From Emiliania huxleyi CCMP1516 (Eukaryota > Haptophyta > Isochrysidales > Noelaerhabdaceae): DNA of 64,000 nt. The notes beneath the pieces are model-generated. The model was not told the origin of the DNA, ran no database searches, and saw only the letters and a list, made by a program, of their open reading frames with translations. The stretch's first letter is position 1. Every line of letters begins with the position of its first letter. The position numbers and the translations under genes are program-made. The stretch lies in the NCBI RefSeq assembly GCF_000372725.1, contig NW_005201269.1, positions 277,249 to 341,248 on the forward strand. Direction: 5' to 3'. This document shows, one piece after another, positions 9,588 through 18,951 of the stretch.

Positions 9588-10550
9588 GTCAGGGGCGGCG
9601 ACCCCCCCATCTACAGGTGATATGCGCATCCTAGATGCCAAACGCCATCTAGGATGCGTTTTCCATCTAAGGACACCGGGTGTCTCCACTATGATTGGGT
9701 TCTCCAAGAAGATTCAATCATCTTTAGATGGTTGCCCCGCGTCTTTTGATAGCCCGTGACATCTCAGATACTGCTAAGCAGTCGTCTTCAGACGCACAAG
9801 TGTGCCGAGATGATACCCTCATCTTGGGTTAGTCCATGCATCCCAGGAGGCAATGGAGGATGCGCAATGCATCTCAGGAACATGAGCGCGTTGTCGGATT
9901 TCCCCCCCTATTTTTCGATCGACAGTGTCGGAGTTTTTTGCCGAACCCGAACCCGAAATAAAAACCAGTCTTACATATACAACCGCAACCTTCCATAGTG
10001 TAGAAAAGTCAGCATTAGCACAAGGGCTAAGTGCCCCCCACCATCACTCACTGGCTCCCATCACCATCAAGTAGTATTCCACAGACAACAGAGTAGTTAG
10101 TCACATCACACTTACATAGCCATACTAGTAGCAGCCGAGATTAGCATAGATTCATAGTCTGCACTCCCACTTTGATCCAAGGGCTCACACGCCGCTCAAG
10201 TCTTTATAATTTAACTAGCATTTTAAGTGTTTGTTATGACCCCCCCCGATGAACACATCAGTGAGGGAGGGCGAGACGATCGAGGGGTCCCGTACCATGC
10301 GGAATCGACCCTATCAAGTGCTCAAGTGCTCAAGCATTTTAATGATTAAATGCCAAGCATCTTGGGATGCGAAAGCATCTTCAGATGATTCGAGCATCCC
10401 AGGATGCTCCGGCATCTTAAGTTGAAAATACCATCTAGAGATGCTCGAGCATAGGCAAGACAGTGTGCAGTCCAAGTAGAGCGCATCTTAGATGCATATT
10501 ATCTCAAGATGCGCATATCATCTGTAGATGGGGGGGTCGCTGCCCCTGAC
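9588..10550. mobile_element. Inverted-repeat element E1 with CATC/GATG palindrome arrays
   Basis: The outer 43 bases (9588-9630 and 10508-10550) are inverted copies with about three mismatches. The interior next to each end carries many imperfect palindromes of the form GCATCYNNRGATGC (for example near 9629, 9645, 9725, 10358, 10376, 10398, 10430, 10485 and 10520). The core, around 9900-10230, is visibly richer in A and T than the surroundings. No transposase frame and no clear target-site duplication were found, so it is probably non-autonomous. Confidence 0.75.
10240..10335 (+). repeat. About 95-base cassette shared by elements E1 and E2
   Basis: The segment from the poly-C run through GTGCTCAAGTGCTCAAG matches 29966-30070 almost base for base; the second copy has a few inserted bases. 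In both places it sits directly beside the palindromic array of its element. Confidence 0.85.
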
Positions 10551-11547
10551 GTGCTTTGCACTTTGCAGGTACCATGGTATTTGCACCGGCCGGCGTGCGC
10601 GAGCTGTGTCCTGCTGTTGAAGTTTGAATGTGAGTGTGGACTTCTGGTTGCCTTCCACAGGCGGCGGCCGCCGCCGCGTGGCTGCGCGCCGAAACACCAA
10701 AATTCTTTCGTACTGGCGACACCTGTACGTGATGTATGTGCGCACGCATGTCGTTGGGATGCGGCAGTTCGGCCTGCACACGGAACAACTTGGCTGCGCC
10801 CATCAACCCAGCCACCGCGCGTAGAAAGCCATCCTCTGTGTTGGTATTGAACATATGTGCAACGAGGAGCATCTGCAAGTCGATGTCTGAGAAGATGTCG
10901 AGGAAAGCTGACTGCTGCTGCACTCCCTCCCTCCCCCCGCACCCCCCTCCCTCCCACCCCGCTGTGGACCGGCTGTTTCATTTCCTTGTACGGTGCGAGA
11001 CACACACACTCTCTCTCTCCCTCTCCCTCCCTCCCTCCCTCCCTCCCTCCCTCCCTCTGACGACTCGAACCCGTGAAGCTTCCCCAAAATTCCGAGTGCC
11101 AGCAGCAGCCTCGTTGAGCCAGAACGTCGGCTCGCGAGGTGGGTGCTAGTATGAGCCCGCTGAGGCGTAGTGCTCTTGCAGAGGCGGTTAGTGGTGCACT
11201 AACCCCGAGAAACCCTTCGGGTCACTCCTCATCGCAAACCCTGTCAGCAGTCCTCCTCCGGGAATGTACGTAAGAGCCACATACATTGAGAGAACACAAC
11301 CCCCTCTCTCTTTTCTCCCAGTAAGCTATAAGTACGTACGTACATTGAAAATGCGGGCAAGAACGGTAGCGACTCCATCCCCCCCATCCGCCTTGGCTAA
11401 AATGGTACAATCGAGTACAATCGTACGCTCGTTCGTCCTTTTCGTAATCTCAATCATCATTCCGGCGGTAGAGAAGCGACTCCATCCCCCCCGCGCTGGC
11501 CTCGTCTGCCTGGGCGCTCGCGCGAACGGTCGCACATACACGCGTAT
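10551..11547. other. Intergenic, with a possible minus-strand exon and repeats
   Basis: On the minus strand 10690-10920 stays open and reads like protein (FLDIFSDIDLQMLLVAHMFN onward), but it has no ATG and I do not recognise it. A CCCT tandem repeat runs over 11018-11057. Positions 11190-11286 are a dispersed repeat matching 14371-14473. Confidence 0.4.
11190..11286 (+). repeat. Dispersed repeat, copy 1 (copy 2 at 14371-14473)
   Basis: Both copies contain AGTGGTGCACTAA, the small hairpin CCGAGAAACCCTTCGG, ATCGCAAACCCTGTCAGCAG and GGGAATGTACGTAAGAGCCA in the same order and orientation. They flank the region holding the secreted protein and the oxidase. Confidence 0.85.
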
Positions 11548-12321
11548 ATGGTGCGCTTACACCCCTTCCTGCTACTCTCGCTACCTGGTCTTGCGCACGC
11601 CGAGACATTCACCATCCTGGGTGACGAGCTTGAAGGGGGCTGGAGCCTCGCCCCGTGGAACGACGGGATCACCGCGCCTGGCACAATGGAGGCGGTGTAT
11701 GAAGATCCATGCGGACAAACGAACGGGCTCTCGTACAAGGCATCGCTTCCTCCCGGGCGGGCGTTCGACCTCCTCTGCGACCCCGCCACGTGCAATAATC
11801 TCATTCTTCCTGAATCAAAAGGTGGCCGCTACTCGAACATAGTTTTTGAGATGTTCGTGCCGCCGACTCCGGACTCGTGCGGCGCTCCCGAGATCGTGGG
11901 CGATTCCGAAAGCTTCTTGGGTCTCGGAAATCTCGCTGCAGCATTCCACTCAGGACCAGGCGAGCCTAACCGGATCAAGGCGTGGAAAAATTTCGATCGC
12001 GAAGACTTCACCCTGAGCTCAAGCAATGGCAAGTACATATTCTGCACAGACGTGCCGGACTGGGAGGCAAGTGTAGAAGGAGACGGGTGGGGGCTGCTGG
12101 CATTCGTCAACCTCCCTGGCTCCGCAACGTCGGATTTCTACCTGGACACTGTCTACTTGGCGGACCAGGCATCGGCCGCGGAACTTGGGTGCAAGCAAGA
12201 CCTTGACGATTCCATCGACACTTGCATCGTCTGCCCACCCTCGAGGCGCCATCTTCTGTTTGCCAGCCTTCCCTGCTGCCCAGACTGGGGACTCCCTGAC
12301 CGGGGCACGGAGTACTACTGA
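11548..12321 (+). CDS. Secreted protein of unknown function
   Basis: I do not recognise the family. The 257-residue reading has a clear signal peptide (MVRLHPFLLLSLPGLAHA) cleaved before ETFTILGD. The mature part contains about eight cysteines and short beta-like segments (GRYSNIVFEMFVP, GKYIFCTDVPDWE, SDFYLDTVYLAD), so it may be a beta-sandwich, perhaps carbohydrate binding; that is a guess. The last 30 residues (RRHLLFASLPCC onward) look less like protein and may be read-through into an intron near 12240. The start at 11548 is the one that gives the signal peptide. Confidence 0.6.
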   Translation: MVRLHPFLLLSLPGLAHAETFTILGDELEGGWSLAPWNDGITAPGTMEAVYEDPCGQTNGLSYKASLPPGRAFDLLCDPATCNNLILPESKGGRYSNIVFEMFVPPTPDSCGAPEIVGDSESFLGLGNLAAAFHSGPGEPNRIKAWKNFDREDFTLSSSNGKYIFCTDVPDWEASVEGDGWGLLAFVNLPGSATSDFYLDTVYLADQASAAELGCKQDLDDSIDTCIVCPPSRRHLLFASLPCCPDWGLPDRGTEYY

Positions 12322-12862
12322 ACTCCACCATTTGGTGATCTGTGATCGGCAAAGAAGCTGCGCCGCCCCAATGACAAGGAGACGGTGAGTAGGCAAGCGA
12401 GAGCCAGACCGGACGCACCTCCCAGGAAGAAGCGACAGTGCAATACGCATAGGTCGGGTGATATGGGGAGATACGGGGAGATATGGGGAGATATGGGGAG
12501 TATGGGCAGCAAAGGATGCGCACCTCCGGCCCCTGCAGCATGCTTAGAGCGCCGCAGATTGGCCGCTCGTGCAGAGGCGAGAGGTTTGAGTAACAGCATC
12601 GTGTGTGTCTCGCGCCTTGCGGGGGGGGGAGTAAAAAAAGCTGGAACGTCTTCCCAAGAGCGCCACTCTTGGAGCGCCGCCACTACCTACCGGTGCCCCA
12701 GGACGCACGGCCCGCCGCAGCCGGAGGCCCACGGGAGAGCGTCGAGACGTGTTTCGACATCGAGTGCCCTCTCCGTTGCCCCGGTGGCGGTCTGTGTCCT
12801 GCCAGCGCGCACCAGTACAGCACCAGTGCCAGTGCCAGTCCCGTGCGAGCCTATCGAGCTTG
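12322..12862. other. Intergenic, with tandem repeat and a 31-base copy of downstream coding sequence
   Basis: A 10-base unit GATATGGGGA is repeated at 12458-12502. Positions 12701-12731 are identical to 13918-13948, which lie inside the oxidase gene downstream. Confidence 0.7.
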
Positions 12863-14331
12863 ATGCTGCCGCGCTCGCTCGCTCGCCGAGCAGCCGCCGC
12901 TTGCACGGCCCGTCACGGTAGTCGCTGCCTCTCTACGGCTGCCGCTGACCAGACCTACGATCTCGCCGTCGTCGGCGGCGGCGTGATGGGCGTGTGGGCC
13001 GCGATTGCGGCGGCCAAGCGCGGAGCCTCAGTCGCCCTCGCCGACCAGTTCGAGCCGGCCCACGTCCACGGCTCGTCGCACGGCGACGGCCGCATCTACC
13101 GGCTTGCGTACGAGCAGGACCATTACGTCGACATGATGGAGCGCAGCCTGCCACTCTGGCACGAGCTGCAGGAGGCGGCCGGAGAGCCGCTTCTCGCGCG
13201 CACGGGCGGCATCACTGTCGCCGACGCGGCGGCCGCGGGCGAGAACCGCAACGACGCGCTGCGTGCCATCTACGCGCGGCGCGGCATACCGCACGAGACG
13301 CTCTCCGCTGCCGCGACAAACGAGCGCTTCCCGCAATTCTCGCTCTCGCCGAGCCTCGAGGCGCTGTACCAGCCCGACTTTGGCGTCCTCTTCGCCTCGA
13401 AGTCGGTCGCGGCGGCGTGGGCGTACGCGCGCGCGCTGGGCGTCGACACGTACGTCCCCTTCCGCGCGGCGGCCTTCCGCTCCGACGGGGGCCAGGGCCA
13501 GGGCTCGGTCGTGCTAAGCGAGCAGGGCGCGGAGCTTCGCTCTCGCTCGCTGGTCGTGGCTCCCGGCGCGTGGCTGTCGTCGCTGTCCCACACCCTGTGA
13601 CTAGCCTTGGAGAGCCGGCCAAGCCCTCCCTGGCGCCCTCTCACTCTGAGGGGGAGCCCGTGCGCTGTAGGTTTGGCCTCCGCATTCCGACCCGCGTCTC
13701 CGCCGAGACCGTCTGCTACTACCGCCCGCAGGCGGAGTCGGCTGGAAGCACGCGCGGCCCAGTCCCCGACCACTCGTACCGCTCGATGCCCGTCTTCATC
13801 TTCCAGACGGAGAACGGCTGTGAGGGCATGTCGGGGATGGGCTACTACGGCCTGCCCACCATCGACGTGCCTGGCGTCAAGGCGTCCGCGCACTACTGCG
13901 GCCCAACCGTGCACCCGGACGCACGGCCCGCCGCAGCCGGAGGCCCAGCCGCGGTGCTCGGCCGCACCCTCGCCGGCGCGGCGGGCGAGGAGGAGGCCGC
14001 CGCGCGGCGCGTGGCGGAGGTGGTCGCATCGACGTCGCGCCTCGTTCGCGACAGCCTGCCGCACTGCGAGCAGACGCCGTTTGAGACCCAGTCCTGCCTC
14101 TACACGAGCACCTGCGACCACGACTACGTCCTCTCGCGCGTGCCGGGCCACGAGCGAGTCGTCCTCGCGGGGGGAGGCTCGGGGCACGCCTTCAAGATGG
14201 GGCCCGCGCTCGGCGAGATGGCGGCCGCCGCCGCGCTTGGCTGGGAGCCGCCACTCTCGCTGGCGCCCTTTGCGGTGGAGAGGCTGCTGGGCGCGTCGCT
14301 GCCGGACGAGTCGCTTGCGAGTAGGAGGTGA
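12863..14331 (+). CDS. FAD-dependent amine oxidase, sarcosine/pipecolate oxidase type; one intron
   Basis: Oxidises a secondary or N-methylated amino acid using covalent or tight FAD; the exact substrate is not clear. After a 25-residue Arg/Ala-rich presequence that could target a mitochondrion, the dinucleotide fold YDLAVVGGGVMGVW appears, then SSHGDGRIYRLAYE, the flavin-site pattern of the MSOX/PIPOX family. The C-terminal part has VVLAGGGSGHAFKMGPALG. Proposed intron 13585-13670 (GT-AG, 86 bases) joins GAWLSSL to FGLRIPTRVSAETVCYYRP and restores the frame. The protein is about 460 residues, a little longer than the usual 390. The first ATG after the upstream repeat was chosen as start because it gives the presequence. 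Confidence 0.8.
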
Positions 14332-14734
14332 AAAGGTAAGCGAAATAAAAGAAATCGCTAGCGTGCCCGCAGTGGTGCACTAAGACTAACCTCCGAGAAA
14401 CCCTTCGGATCGCTCCCTCATCGCAAACCCTGTCAGCAGAGTCCTCCGGGAATGTACGTAAGAGCCACATACACCGAAAACCCGCCTGCCGGCCGACCTC
14501 GCCTCACAGCATGTACATGACGGCTTGCCCCCCGAGCAGAAGCAGCAAAAAAGAAATCGAGTAGTCGGTCTGACCCTCTCTCGCCAGCGCGCCTTGGTTC
14601 GGCGTGGCGCGCCTACCGTGCCCAGTGTTGTGCTCGCGAGCTTTTTCCTCTTCCCGGGACGACGTACCGGAAGCCTGGGAACGTGCTAAAATTCTTTTTG
14701 CTGTGCCAGTTGCGCGCCGAGCCTGTGCCTTTGT
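14332..14734. other. Intergenic, with dispersed repeat copy 2 (14371-14473)
   Basis: Second copy of the 11190-11286 repeat. The rest has no recognisable gene. Confidence 0.7.
14687..14700 (+). promoter_or_regulatory. TAAAATTCTTTTT motif upstream of the RING gene
   Basis: It ends 34 bases before the ATG at 14735. The same motif stands at a similar distance before the starts at 18064 (minus) and 40664. A core promoter role is inference. Confidence 0.4.
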
Positions 14735-15460
14735 ATGGCGCCGCCGCTCGAGGCGCGCGTGCCTCGCGCCCCGGCTGGTACTTTCAGCCGCAAGCAGCGC
14801 GAGCTTCGCATCAAGCGCGGCCTGTTACTACCTCCGGCCTGGCGCGTGCCGACCGAGCGCAGCCTTCACTTCTTCTTGAAGGGCGTGTTGTGCTGTGCGG
14901 AGCTCCTCGACGCCATCCAGACCTGGCGGACTGGTAAGGAGAACACGCTGCGTCAGATCGCCGAAGTAATAACGCGACAGCTGATATCCAACACGCCTTC
15001 GTCGCGACACGCGCTCATCAAGCGCTTGGTCCGCGACGCGCTGCTGAGCGACAGCGAGGGCAACTACTACTCGATCGCAGCTACCGAGAAGAGGTTGCGC
15101 CACCTCGACTACGAAGACTGCTGCGCGCGTGATCACTACACGAGTCGCAGCTACGGCAAACGCTTTCACCCCTACGTCCTTTACAGGTTCATCCTGTTCT
15201 TGCAGACACACAACAAATTGTTGCGCTCTAAGATTGAGCAGACGGCATCCTGCGCCGTGTGCAAGGAGCGCGCCGCGCGCCGCGCCGAGGAAGGCGGCGT
15301 CCCAGTCATCTGGCGGCAAGCGGAGCCGTGCCGCCATTGGACTTGCGATACGTGTACCCGCGACCTCGCCGCCCGCGGCATGGCCAACCACTGCAGCTTG
15401 TGCCGGGCAAGGGTGATCTCCTACCCGCTCGGCGTTGCGCCCGGCGCCAACCAGAGCTGA
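14735..15460 (+). CDS. RING-finger protein
   Basis: A single exon of 241 residues. The C-terminal part (about 172-225) has a RING-type ligand set: CAVC, then CRHWTCDTC, then CSLC, which is the C-x2-C ... C-x-H-x2-C-x2-C ... C-x2-C order. The loop between the first two pairs is 23 residues long. RING domains bind an E2 enzyme and make the protein a likely ubiquitin ligase. The N-terminal 170 residues are basic and helical (FLKGVLCCAELLDAIQTW, LRQIAEVITRQL) with no family I recognise. The start has no alternative upstream ATG in frame near the motif described above. Confidence 0.7.
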   Translation: MAPPLEARVPRAPAGTFSRKQRELRIKRGLLLPPAWRVPTERSLHFFLKGVLCCAELLDAIQTWRTGKENTLRQIAEVITRQLISNTPSSRHALIKRLVRDALLSDSEGNYYSIAATEKRLRHLDYEDCCARDHYTSRSYGKRFHPYVLYRFILFLQTHNKLLRSKIEQTASCAVCKERAARRAEEGGVPVIWRQAEPCRHWTCDTCTRDLAARGMANHCSLCRARVISYPLGVAPGANQS

Positions 15461-16140
15461 CGCTCCATCTAGGGCGGGGCCGGTGCGCGTCGGTGCACCC
15501 GGCTCCGCGTGCTGAGCGACCGTCTAGCAGTGTCGTGTGTGGTACCGCGAGCGACGCGTAGTCGTGTGTATGTCTCGCTCTCCCTCTCGGCGGTGGCCGG
15601 TGCGTCGAGCGTGACGGGGATGAGATACGAATCTCTCGATCGCCCGAGGTAAGGTAATTTTTTCAACGTGGTGGGGGAGGGCCGGGGCAACCCGCGCAAC
15701 TCCACACCCACACCCACGCCGCACGCGCGCCTGAATCACTATAGTATGCTAATTGCTATTTCCTATTACTAATCGCGGTGTCGACTGTCGTCTTCCTGGT
15801 CGTCTAGCATGGTAGGGCAACGGCTTGAGTGAGCGCTCATCTCGGTTCTCGCTCGCTCTCTCGAACCACGGCTCTCGATGTGTATGTCTCTATCATCCGT
15901 GTAGTGTCTCTCGCGTCTCGGCACGGCCTCTCCACCTCTCGCGGGCTCAGCTATCCGTGAGTCTCGCTCTCTAAGGGTGTGGGACGAGTATCTCGAATCT
16001 CGCGCGCTCTCTACGTGCGCACAAACAAACTGTGTCCCGCCGAGGAGGCGCCTCACGCCAGTCGATGGCCGGCCGGCAACGCCTCTGCTCGGCACCGCCA
16101 TCGGGAGATGGCGGGCGGCCGGGGGAAGCGGCTCGCGGGC
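15461..16140. other. Intergenic, nothing recognised
   Basis: Only short frames. The sequence is rich in TCTCGCTCTCT-like words at 15570-15990. Confidence 0.5.
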
Positions 16141-18064
16141 CTACACGCTAGCCGCCTCGGCCTTGGCCGCGGCCTTGGCCGCGGAATTGGTCTGGCGGCA
16201 GAGCGGGCAGGGCCCGCCGGTGGCGACGGCGAGGTTGACAGCGACGCGGCCGTCGCCGGCCGCGCTCAGCGCGCTCAGGCTGGCGCACACGCGCGCCTGC
16301 TTCGAGCGCACGTGGTCGCCTGCTGGCATCGTGTCGACGGGCACATCGCGGCTCGCCATCGCCGCCTCGCTCATGTCGAGGTCCGGGTCGTGGGCGTGCT
16401 GGGTGAAGGCGAGCGTCGGCGGCGCGGAGACCTCGCCGCCGCGCGGCGCCGCCTTGACCTGCTGCTTGTAGGAGATGTAGTCGTGCTCCCAAACCTCCAC
16501 GACGACGTAGCCCTCGGGGCGGGACGTGCCGTCGAGGCCGAGGTGCGGCCCCTTGATGTACTGCTCGGTGCGGCCTGCGCAGGGGGAGGAGGCTAAGCCA
16601 CGAGCCGAGGTGGGCGCATGGCGGGGCGGAGCGGGGCGCGCACGGCGCGTCTTGTTCCACAGCGCCGGGCCCCACTGGTGCCCGACGCCGAACGTCTCGT
16701 GCAGCGGGTTGCCGGGGGGGAACCCGTGGTAACGGTTGCCCTGGTACTGGTAGGCGACGAGCGCGCCGTCGGAGGCGCGGCGGCACACCGCGTCCACCTT
16801 GATGCGAGGGTGGTCGGCGAGGATGCTCGCCTCCCAACCTATTCACGGAAGGAGATGTGAAGAGGCGCGCTGCTCACCGCGAGCGAGGGGGTTGGCGGCG
16901 AGCGCGTGCACCCTCGGGCTCCTCGCCGACCTCGAAGTGCACGTGGCGAAGCACGTCGAGGCCCTCCTGCTTGGCGAGCACGTGCAGCGCGTCGCACGCC
17001 GCGTGCGAAGCGCCCGCCTTGTGAGACGACTTTGTGCCCGCCTCGACCGCGTGCTTTGAGCAGAGCTGGTGCGGGGCCGAGCGGCCGGAGGCGTCGGGAG
17101 GGCCGTCGAACCCGGCGCAGACGAGCTCGCCCTCGCGGGAGCACACCACGCAGTAGGCGGCCGACGAGTCGCCCGGCCACGGCACGTTGCGGCGGAGGTA
17201 CTCGGACCTAGGGATGTAAAGAGACACGGTTAGCTGCCGTGGCCGAGCGAGCCGTCGGGAGCAGAGGCGCGAGTCGCGCCGCGAGCAGGTCGCGCAGATG
17301 TTGGGCGTGTTGAGGAGCGACGGGTTCTTGAACCCGTAGCCCTCGAAGGGCTTGCTGCAGCCGCCGCAGACGCGGTAGTCCTCCGGCAGCCGCGCGCTGC
17401 AGTTGCGGCGGAGGTGAGCCGCCATGTCGACGACCTCCAGGCCGCAGTGCTCGCAGGCCACCCGCCGCTCCGCCGCCGGCCCGAGCAGCGAGCTGCAGCC
17501 GCGGCGGCGGTGAGCCGCCAAGTCGACGACCTCCAGGCCGCAGTGCTCGCAGGCCATCCGCCGCTCCGCCGCCGGCCCGAGCAGCGAGCTGCAGTCGCGG
17601 CGGCGGTGAGCCGCCAAGTCGACGACCTCCAGGCCGCAGTGCTCGCAGGCCACCCGCCGCTCCGCCGCCGGCCCGAGCAGCGAGCTGCAGTCGCGGCGGC
17701 GGTGAGCCGCCAAGTTGACGACCTCCAGGCCGCAGTGCTCGCAGGCCACCCGCCGCTCCGCCGCCGGCCCGAGCAGCGCGCTGCAGCCGCGGCGGCGGTG
17801 CTGCGGCAGGTCGAGGACCTGCACGGCGCAGTGCTCGCAGGCCTGCCTCCCGGCTGGCGACCGCTTCCGCTTCTTGCCGCGGCCGGCGCGCAATCTCTTC
17901 ACTGCACAGCCCGGCACTGCGCCGTCGTTGGCGGCTGCGAGCAGCGTGTTGAGGTCGCCGAACACCACCTCGGCATCCACCGGCTCGTCGAGTGCCTCCT
18001 GCAGCGCCGCGCTCTCTGCCGCCTCGCGCGCCTTCGTGCTAAGCTTCCGCTCGCGCCCCACCAT
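16141..18064 (-). CDS. Zinc-finger array protein with a VSR-like endonuclease domain (multi-exon)
   Basis: The N-terminal exon (start 18064) has a basic KKRKRSP stretch and five zinc-finger units of about 33 residues, pattern C-x2-C-x9-H-x4-C (CEHCGLEVVDLAAHRRRDC), at about residues 75-245. These are followed by a four-Cys motif (VCGGCSKPF ... NICATC) and a further Cys/His part (YCVVC ... HQLCSKH). Downstream exons read WEASILADHPRIKVDAVCRR, then VAYQYQGNRYHGF, then LWNKT, and finally GYVVVEVWEHDY. That series matches the order of acidic residue, D, [EQ]-x-[KQ]-G-x-x-H-G, K-T and G-Y-x-V-x-x-x-W-E of VSR-like, restriction-type nucleases. Introns 16575-16643 (GT-AG) and 16839-16877 (39 bases, GT-AG) fit the downstream frame. 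The link from the first exon is not clean in phase near 16910, so the fusion is likely but not proven. A further intron around 17205-17265 is possible. Confidence 0.6.
17413..17838 (-). repeat. 99-base tandem repeat encoding the zinc fingers
   Basis: Four to five units, the inner ones nearly identical at DNA level, which implies recent expansion or gene conversion. Confidence 0.9.
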
Positions 18065-18951
18065 GAGGCAGCCGCGAACGACTTGGAAAGACGTCAAAGA
18101 ATTTTACCGAAGTCACATGTTTTCTTTAAGGCCCTTCTCCCGTTCCCCTGTGTCCCTGATCGTCCTTACAAGATCCTGCTCGTGCAGGTGGGGACCCTGT
18201 CCTTCTCCCACCCCTCGTTTGGCGTGCCCGTTTTATTTATTTATTTATTCCCTGCGAACGCGCACCCCCTGGGCTAGGGCTCTCTTGCCCGCAACCCGAT
18301 GCCAATCATCCGGCCCGCTGGGTGCGCTTCTGAGCTCCCCGGCCCTGGATGTGCGGTTAATGACTGCACTCCAAGTGCTCCAAGCAAAGGCGGTGCCACA
18401 ACACGATTCACGCGACAGGCAAGGCACGGGCGACGGCTTCCTCAGAAGCCGTCGTCCACGGTCAAAGAATTTTACAACAACGGTCGCACTTGAATGCTCG
18501 CCTTGCTCGCCTTGCTCGCCCTCGCTCTGCCCCAGCCCTTCGAGTTCGCGCGGATTTCGCGAACTCCGAACTCGAACGAACGCAGCCGGCGGGGCCCAGC
18601 CCGAACCTCGAAACTGAACGGACCGCGCCGGCTGCGGAAGGCGCGAACTGCGAAAACGAACGAACGTTCGTGAACTCCGTTCGAACTTAGGAAAAAAGAA
18701 AATCATCGGCGGAAATTCGTTCGTTCGGCGTGCGGTTCAGCCTCGAGCCGCGCTGAACGAACGAACTCGCGCAACTGCGCCACGTGCGCGCGTGTGGACG
18801 CGGTCTGGCCCTCAATCTCAGGTGCCCATATACACAGAGGCGGCACTAGCACAGTTCTGACGGTCCGCGACAGTCTGCAATCTAGCGGACTACGGGCGCG
18901 ACTACCCCGGTGCGCCGCCGCCCGCCGCGGACCATTGAAGAGGGGACAGCC
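18065..18951. other. Intergenic, with promoter-like motif and a dispersed repeat
   Basis: The minus-strand motif TAAAATTCTTTG lies at 18106-18095, 30 bases before the ATG at 18064. A second copy at 18473-18462 precedes no gene I can see. Positions 18328-18392 match 58343-58408 in inverted orientation. An AT-rich TTTATTTATTTATT run is at 18234-18249. Confidence 0.6.
18095..18106 (-). promoter_or_regulatory. TAAAATTCTTTG motif upstream of the zinc-finger nuclease gene
   Basis: Same motif and spacing as before the genes at 14735 and 40664. Confidence 0.4.
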
